This document shows positions 1 through 9,000 of a DNA stretch of 11,443 nt, piece after piece; position 1 is the stretch's first letter; the number at the start of each line of letters is the position of its first letter. The notes below the pieces were generated by a model that saw nothing but the letters and a program-made list of their open reading frames with translations, was not told where the DNA came from and ran no database searches. This DNA comes from CAYOLL01 sp964404765 [NCBI: uncultured Gemmatimonadota bacterium] (GTDB lineage Bacteria; 4572-55): the NCBI GenBank assembly GCA_964404765.1, contig CAYOLL010000027.1, forward strand, positions 1 through 11,443, written 5' to 3'. Both the position numbers and the translations under genes were made by a program.

Positions 1-3000
1 AGTTACGGGCCGCTGACCGAGCAAATCAAAGCGCCGGAAGTCGATCTGTTGACGGATGAGACTGCGCCGAGCGCAGGCGCGATCACCATTACCCCGGCGC
101 CTCTTGTTTCGGACGAGTTGCCCTTTACGGCGTCCGCAGTGGTCAGCGACATCCAGGGTTTGGATCGGATTGAGTGGATTGTCAACGATGTTGTTGTCCA
201 AAGCGATAACCTGAACGGTGATTCGACTGCGACCGCCGCGTTGCACTACATTTCGCCGGAATGCGGTACGTATGTTGTCAACTATCGTGTTTATGACAAC
301 TGTAATAACGTAGCCTCCCCGGGGCAGACGGCTAAGATCACTACTGATGATCAGGCGCCTTATGCCAATATCACCGGTTTAAGCTTACCTTCAGGCACAT
401 GCACAAATGCAGCCTCGGTTACGCTGACTTTCACCGATACCGATACAACGAGCAATTGCTCGACTTCCGGTTATACCGCCAATAAAGCCAGTATTTTCTG
501 GCGTGTTAACGGCGGGGCGTGGAGTCCTCTGCTGGCTCCGGTGGTATCCACACCACCGACCACCACGGCAGAGCATGTCTTTAACTTTAACACTGTGGGT
601 GGCGTTAACGGATTGTATGAGTTCCAGGCTGTTGCCGGCGCCGATTCTGCCGGTAACGTTGACGTGCTTAACCCGCACATCGTGGAAGCCTCGATCTGCT
701 ATGATAGCACAATGGCGATTGCCAGGGTGATTGAGTCGAGCCTGCAAGCGTGCTACAATGCTGCGGAAGTAGCCGACAGCCTACTGTTTGCCATCGCGGT
801 GGATGAGCCCGCCCCTGGCAGTGGCGTTGATTTTGTCCAGGTCTACTTGAATGGCACTCTTTCGGCGGTTTATCCGGCCACAGCGATTGTCTCCGGCTGG
901 CTGAATGTTTCGATTGGCAGTCTTCCAGAAGGCGTGAACTGGATTGGCGTCCGTGCCTGTGATAACGCCGGCAACTGCGAAGCGGCTCCAACCCCAACGC
1001 AGGAAGTCAGCTTTATCAAGGACACGGTTGCGCCAGCTTTGGTGTTTAATGCTACGCCGTTTAGCGGCACGACGGGTGTGTCGCAAGTTCCTGCCGGCGG
1101 TCAATGGACATCGAATCAACCGGTTATCACGGTGAATTACGATGCCAACGACGTGACGACGGGTATTGCTTCCACCAAGCTGTATTATCGCTGGTCGGAA
1201 ACCGCTGCCGGTGCCGGTACTTTTGGCGGCTGGATCGACTACACGACGGATAATACGGGCCGCGCGCGGTCGGGCGAACTAGCAACGTATAACTTCACCT
1301 TCGATATTTCTACAACCGGCGGTGTGGGTTACTATCAGTTTGCCATGACGAGCACGGACTCCTGCGGTAATATGAGGGCGTTAGTCGGTCCGTCCGCGTC
1401 GATCCTGATCGACAGCGAACTGCCCTTGTCCTACATTGACATTGACCCGCTGCAGAATTGCTATGCCGCGGCTGCTTTTGGCGGCGCGGGCCTAACTGTT
1501 ACCGGTCAGGCCTGGAACGGCATCAACGGTATTGATTCTGTCGTGGTATACATTGTTAATGCCAACACGGGCGTGGTGGTTCGGCAGCAACCCTGGAACC
1601 CGAACGGTGCCCTTGTCGAGGCTGAGAATCCGATCGGCAGCGGTTATTATCCGTTTACAGTTACCTTCCCGGCGGTTCCGGCTGACGGCTACTACGGCTT
1701 CATTTCCGAAGCGGTGGACATGGCCGGCAATCGTGAAGTCTTCAACTCCATGACTTCAGATTGGCGTTTCTTTGTCGATGCAACGGCGCCGACGCCGGTG
1801 GCGATTACCCACACCAGCAACACGCCGGGCTATTCGACCGAGCACTTTGTAACCTTGCGTTACAGCGCGGCTGATACTACCAGCGGTCTGGATTATATTG
1901 AACTGGCCTATCAATACGCGGGCGCCGGTTCTTTTATCCTGATTGACGCCAATGAGTTGGAAGGCGTGACGCTGCGCGATTCGAGCAGCTTCCTGTTCGA
2001 TTCTTACTCAGCGTTAGGTGACGGGCCGTACACTTTCCGGATTACGGCGGCGGATAATTGCGGTAATGTGACGCAGAGCACGGTCAATGTGCATGTGGAC
2101 ACGTTTACCCCGATCACCGCTTTGACATTGGTGGATAGTCTGTGCAACCGCAGTACCGACGTAACGGTCAACTTTAGTATCAACGATGACACCTTAATTC
2201 GCTCCAGCGGGTTGGACGGTTTAACCGTTTGGTGTCTCAGCGATACGGGTTGGCTCAACACGGTTTATACGCCGGTTTCTGTTCCGGCTACGCTGGCGGG
2301 TCAGATTACGTTGACCGCATTACGTGAAGGTTACTGGGAATGTGTCGCGGTCGCTTCCGATTCTGCAGGTAACGATGAGTTCCTGGCAGGTCCGGGCGAC
2401 ATCACGTTTAGCATCGATCGCACGGCTCCGGTGGCCGATCTGAATGTGTTGACCAAGTTTACGACCAATTACGACGGTCAGATCAGCTTGTGCTTCGACG
2501 CTTCCGATGTTAACGCCTTTACGACCCTCTTTACCGATGGTCAATTGGATCATGTCGAAGTCTGGCAGGATAGCAATCTTGGCCGTGGGTTTAATCCGGT
2601 GCCGTTGGCAGGCTTCGCAGGTGTGAAAGTGGTCAGCTTGGATGTGGACGCTTATGGTTCCGAGTTTACCGGTTGCATTACGGTCGATGTGGACACCCAG
2701 CCCGCTCCAAGCGGCGACGGTCTCTACTTCTATAAGCTTGTGGTTGAGGATTGTGCCGGTAACCGCGATTCTTCCAATGCGGTCTGGACGATTGTTGACC
2801 GCGTAGCTCCGACGGCTGTATTGAGCGATACGACATTATGCGTTAGTAGCATGCCTGGCACTGCTGCTGATATGCCGGTAATGCGCATTACCTATGGTGA
2901 TGCCGCGTTTAACCCGGCTTACAGCCCGGTCTTGAACGCCAATGCCGGGTCAACCGAGCGTTCCAATGTCCAGAAGATTGAGATCTGGCGTAATACCGAT

Positions 3001-6000
3001 TACGGTCAGAACTGGACCGGTTGGGAATTGGTTTCTTCGCTGATTGCAGGAATTACCAATCCGCCATCCATATTGTTCTACATGCCGCCGGCAGCTAATC
3101 CGCAGTTCCCGGATGCCGATTATCTGTATGTAGCCGTAGCCGTGGACAGCGCGGGTAACCGCGAAGACCGCGTGATTAACTACAGCTACTTCGACGATAA
3201 CGACAACAACCCGGCGACGGTGGATACCACTTCTGAGCTTTCGTTCAGCGTTGATCGTCAGGCCATGGACATCTCCCTGGCTGACTTGGCGAACTACTAC
3301 ACCAGCAATTTCGACATCCGCTACTTTGGCTTCGATCCGGAGTTCAGCAGCGGCGATACGGTCGAGATTTTCTGGACGGCGCTCCTGCCGGGCGTGAGCG
3401 ATTCCACGACCGAGGGCACTTCGGCTACAAATCCGATTGACGGCGTTTACACCTTTACCCGTCCGGACGGATGGTACAACATTCAAGCCCGTTCTATGGA
3501 TCGTTGCGGCAATATTGCCTTTAGCGCCATAGACAATGTGATTGTTGACCGCGTGACGCCGAGCTTCAACAGCTACTTGTTACCGGCCAATTGCGATTCG
3601 ACCGGTTTCTTTGGCGTGTTGAACAATGCTGTCGGTCAGGGTGTCGGCGGCGATCGCGATACGCTGTATTTTGACGGCGGTAGTTTTGTGATTCGCACTT
3701 CGGTTTTTGATTCCAGCTTTGTCGCAGCGGTCGGCGTTGATTTCACCAGCGGCGGTTGGGTGCGCCTGGGTTATCAATACAACCAAGGCTCGACGGTCTG
3801 GTTGCCGAATCGCGGCGCTGCTAATACGGATACCACCACCTCGTGGTTCTGGATGCGTGGCGTGACGGTTCTGATGAATTTCAATTTCCGTTTTGATGTG
3901 GATAAGGCCGGTAACGGCGATGGCGATTACCTGTTCGTGTTCCAGGCGGCGGATAGCGCCGGCAACATGAGCCCGGTCTATATGCCGTTGACCAACTCCT
4001 GGACGGTTGACCGCAAAGCGCCGCAAGCCACGTTGCACGGCCTGCCGACTGCGACCAACATTTCCAATTTGGTGTTGAACTATGATTATTCAACGCATGA
4101 GGATTGGGAGCGTGTCCAACTGTGGTACAGCGTTGGAAACCCAGGCGTTAGCGGCACGGCAGTCGGTGTTAAGTGGTCGTTGGTCAAGCAAAACGGGACG
4201 CACAAGCCTGATCCATTGGGCACATTTGATTGGACGTTCCCGCCCGGCACCAACACCTACTGTTTTACCACAATTGCCTGGGATAATTGCGGCAACACGA
4301 ATGCTGTGCCGGAATTTGTTCCATTATTGGTAAACCCGGTTCCGAACGCAACCCATACGACGCCGGCGGAAGGCGGTTATAACCCCTTTTTGGCGGGAGA
4401 TACGTTGCGGGTGGATGCGGCGAATCCGATAATCGATGCGGATTATCCGGAAGATATTCAATGCATTGCATACAATGATATTTTGCCGGGCTCGATTGTT
4501 TCAAACGGCACCAATAGCATTGATATTTTTTGTGAGCAGGTGAAGATTAACACCGATGTAACCTGCAATAACGATGTAAACGGCGGTTATGGGATTAAGA
4601 TTAACATTGCCGCGCGTGCACCGATCATGAAAAACTTGCGTCATGTCGAATTGTGGTATCGAACATTCCAAGCGTGTGATTTTAACGCAAATTGGGAATA
4701 CTATGATGCCATTGTAAAAGACTATACGCAAGGTAATGTAACTTTGCCGGCTCCTAGCAATCAAACGATTATTGTTAACAATGGCCCGATGTACTGCGCG
4801 GATAATGTTTTTGCTGGAACACGTATTCCGACCGCGACAGGCTATGATTGCGATGGGGATTCTAACTCCGACGAAGTTTGGATCGGTACGCTTGATTTCT
4901 GCTTTCCGGACGGCGACGGCATGTACCAATTCTATACTATTGCCGTTGATAGCGCCGGTTTACGGGAAGTTGTGCCTAACGGTTTAGTGGCCGATTGGAC
5001 CATTATTCTGGATACGGCTGATTTCGATACGACGAGCGCTGTGCCGACACCTGTGGCAACTGTTAAAGTTACTGATAAGCCGGTCAATTATCTGGACTTC
5101 TTGGCTGAGAGTCCAGATACGCGCGTGATTGATTTTGAAGTCAGCTTCAATGACCAAACTGTTTCGTGCGTAGGGAGCGGTGTCGACTCAATCTGGGTCT
5201 TTTATCGCAAGGATTGTGATTTTAACGGTACATGGGACTTAACGGATACTGTAGCGATATACCATGGTAACGATCTTGAGAAGAGTGACCTGGATGGAAC
5301 GCGGTATCGTAAGGAACTTGGCAGCATGAAGACGTTGATGGAGGGCCTCCAGACGCTGCAGCAATTGCAAGGCAGTTTTATTGATACAATGTCGGTGCAA
5401 ACCGATGGTTGGTATCAATTCTACGCAATTGCCAGCGATCGCACCGGCGCTGCTCCGGTTTCGCAACCATTACCGTTTAGCAACTTACCTGGCGCTGCGG
5501 ATAGTACTCAGGATCAAAGAGGTTGTTATTTGTCACATCTGGAGCGTGACAGCTTCATCAACTTTACGGTGGATGCTACGGACAGCGTGACGGTGGACGC
5601 GGTCAATCCGGCCTCGGATATTTCCGATGATATGGTTGAACCGGTTCGTCGCGACTCTACGGACTATTACTACAATGATGTAATTGTGGATGTCCCGTAT
5701 CATGCCTACAATTGGTATAAGAATTGTAGTAATACGGATGTGCCGGACGTTTCAGATGTAAATCCGGCCGATCTTTTTAATGATGTGCCGTATCCGCGTA
5801 TCGACGAAGTGCGCATGTACTTCCGCGTTGACCGTTGTAACGAAGCGGCCATCGACATGTACGACGCGCTCGGCGTGCCGCCGATCCCGCCGACACTGCC
5901 GACAACGCCGGAACGCAATGTGCCGAAGTTTACGCCGTGGATCTTGTGGGATGTTCTTGGCGGTATTGACGGCGATCTGTTAGTTAATGATCCTATTGAC

Positions 6001-9000
6001 GGACATTTCGAATTCTCCGCCTCTGAAGTGGCCACAACAGGACACATTCCGGACGGTATCTATCAGGTCTTTACCGTTGCTTATGATACCGTAGGCAATG
6101 TGGAGCCCTGGCCGAACGGAGCGGCTGTCCTGCAGAATGTGCAGCTAAATGACGGTCTGGGTGTCTATTACGAGCGTGATCCGCGTATCGCCGAGTTTAT
6201 CATTGATACCAAAGCGCCGGCTTCCTGGGCGATTTGCGATGATTACAACAAGGACGGCGACTACAAGGACAATGAAGACGGTTACTTCTTCATCGTGCCG
6301 CAAGACACCATTTACTATCACTTTGAAGATCTGTCGCCAATTACAACCCTGGGCGATTGCTATGGCTCCGGCGTTGAATTAGTGCAGATGTACTACCGCT
6401 ACGATGATCGCAAGGGTAAGAGCGGCGGCGACCTCATCGACGGTTTTGGTGAGTGGATTTCGGTGCCGACGACCGATTCCAATCCGGACGGTATCATTGT
6501 CTTCAACTCGACCGACTTTGCCGGCGACGGTATCTACGAAGTTGAGTTTGTGGCCAAGGACTATGCCGGTAATTGGGAGATGCGCAATAAAGTCGCGGAA
6601 TGCCGCATTACGGTAGATACGATGATTCCGTTGGCAGTTGCTTGCAGCGATTCGTTTGTGGCTTATGACCCATATTTGAAGACGGATTTGACCAGTACTG
6701 CGCTGAATTTCTTCACCGGTATGGCGAAGGATAAGGCGTTGTGCATGGATCCGTATTTCAATCAGTATTCAACCACTTGGGTTTATGGTAAAGATCAGGT
6801 GATTGTGCCGGTTGAGTATGTGGCCATGGCGCAAACGGTCAGCCAAATGGATTCGGTCAATCTGTACTATCGAGTCATGGAAGACTCGACGGGTAGCTGG
6901 CAGGCGTGGAAGTTCTATCAAGCGCATACGTACTTGGGCAACACCGGCCTGACGACAACCGATCCGGGTCGTTGCGATGACACGAAGTGGTATGTCGACA
7001 GCTTGGATGTCTCCAAGTGCTATCAGCTATTGCGCGGGCAGTTCTGTTTCTTCCCGCCGACCGATGGCTACTATGAGTTTGCGCTCATTGCCGTCAATCA
7101 AGCTGGTATTTCCGAGATGGATAGCATTCGTGGCATACCGCTTAACCCTGTCCGCGACAACTTAACCACTGTGGACACGGTGAACCCGGTGACGGGGATT
7201 ACAGCCACCGCCGCGAATCCGAGTTACTGTAACAAGGTCACCATCACATTTAACACCAAGGATAACTTCACGGGTGTGGATCGGTATCGCCTCTACTTCA
7301 AGTTTGAGCCGGAAGGCAATAACAATAACCGTAGCGGTAAATCGGTGTCAACGTGGACGCTATATCCGACGGAAAATAAGGATGGCGTGATCAATACTGC
7401 GGGTGAAGGCGGGCTGTTGATCGGTACCTCCAGTGCTCCAAGTGGTTTCACAAGCATTCCGATGAGTGATCCACAAAAGTCAAGTGAGCATCATTTCACT
7501 TACGAGTTCCGCGTGACGACTGCTATGCTTGCCTGGACCACCAACTATGCGACGCAGACGGCGACACCGCCAACGAATACCACGCCGAGCATGTTAGGAA
7601 ATGGTGATGGCGTCTACACTTTCATGCTGGTTGGTTTTGACGGCGCTCTGGATGATGACGATGCCACACCGGCGAAGGGCGGCACCTTTGCCTATAAGCC
7701 GGATGGCAATACCATGGCTTATACTGCGGAGGATATTCGGAACTGGAAGATCAGCAACATTATGGCTGATAATGTTGTTAATAACTATCCGAACGATCCG
7801 AAAGGTCTGTTGGCCTGGGTACGTGAGGTGGATGTTCCGAACAACGAAATCCATTTGCGTTGGATGAAGAATACGGAATCGGATGTGGCCGGTTACGAGA
7901 TCTGGTATAAGATGGATCCGACCATGTCATATGATCCTGCAAGCTATTGGCCAAATGCGCGTATGAACCCGGATCTTAGTGCGCCTGGTCTGGTCAAGCT
8001 GCTTGATATTCCGTTCGGGTCATTGCAGGTAGAGGGCGACTGGTATGAGTATACCTTCTACATTAGCACCGGTGAGTATTTCGGCGGGGCAAAGCTGTTG
8101 CCTGGCCAACCGTATTTCTTCAACGTGTTTGCTTATGATGGGAACGGTAACGAGGCGACGGATACACCCTGTGGCGTTGACGGTGATTTTGCGGACGGAC
8201 GTCATGTCAGCCGTTTTGGTGACAACGAAGTCTATGCCGAAGATTACGATCAACAGCCGTTGTGGATTGGCTGGAATATGGTCTCGGCCCCGTTTGAACC
8301 GGTTGCCGGTTCCGGCGCGGACTTAAAGGTCACGGATGTCTTTGATATTATTGACTTCAATACGCAGGACGCTTCCGGCATCTTTATGGCCGAATCGTGG
8401 GATCCGCTTAACGGCATGGGCTGGACTGGCAATTATGAAAATGAATTGCCAAGTACTTTTACCGAGGGTCGCGGTTACTTTGTCAACACGATCAAGGAAG
8501 GTTATACTTTCGGTTTTGGTCCGGAAGATATCAACAATTTTGTGCTGAACGGTGTTGATACTACGGATGCTAATGACGACGCGATGTTTTCGCCGGAGGC
8601 GATCGATTGGGATACGCTTGGTTACTACACGCCTTCTATTCCGAAGACGTTTGCAGATCCGGATCCGGCAGTCTTAGGCTGGAACTTGGTCGGTAATAAC
8701 CTGCCGGTGCCGATTTACTGGGATGGCGCAAGGCCGTACAATACGAAAGCGAAAGTGGATTATCGCTCAATCACTTTTAGCGACCCCTTGACGGTGAAAT
8801 CCTATTATCAATGGGATGGTAGCGACTATCAGTGGTTCAGTAGCGTAAGCGGCGCTTGTGCGGGTTGTGATTCCGTGTTGCAAGGCACGATCAATCCATG
8901 GGATGCTTTCTGGGTAAAGGTTGATAAAGCGAATACGTCGATTCGTATTCATCGTACCAACCTGCGGAAGGCGGCTGATGGCACGTTAGCATTGCGCAGC

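Noticed and set aside
49-51. TTG at 49 as the start codon of the giant gene
   Set aside because: The frame is open from base 1, and the preceding 16 codons continue the same Ig-like repeat pattern. There is no ribosome binding site or signal peptide, so the gene simply enters from the left edge.
2950-3486. Minus-strand open frame of 178 codons inside the giant gene
   Set aside because: It is antisense to well-supported Ig-like modules, has no recognisable motifs and is rich in residues expected from reverse reading of GC-biased codons. The other antisense frames within 1-10170 were rejected for the same reason.
4324-5600. Mobile-element insertion in the middle of the giant gene
   Set aside because: The AT-rich stretch stays in frame and keeps the module pattern. 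No inverted repeats, target duplications or transposase motifs were seen at its borders.
49-7740. Cadherin or hyalin-repeat (HYR) identity for the modules
   Set aside because: The D-x-x-GN turn and 'vD.tAP' links fit generic bacterial Ig-like modules. Cadherin LDRE/DxNDN motifs and HYR signatures are not consistently present.
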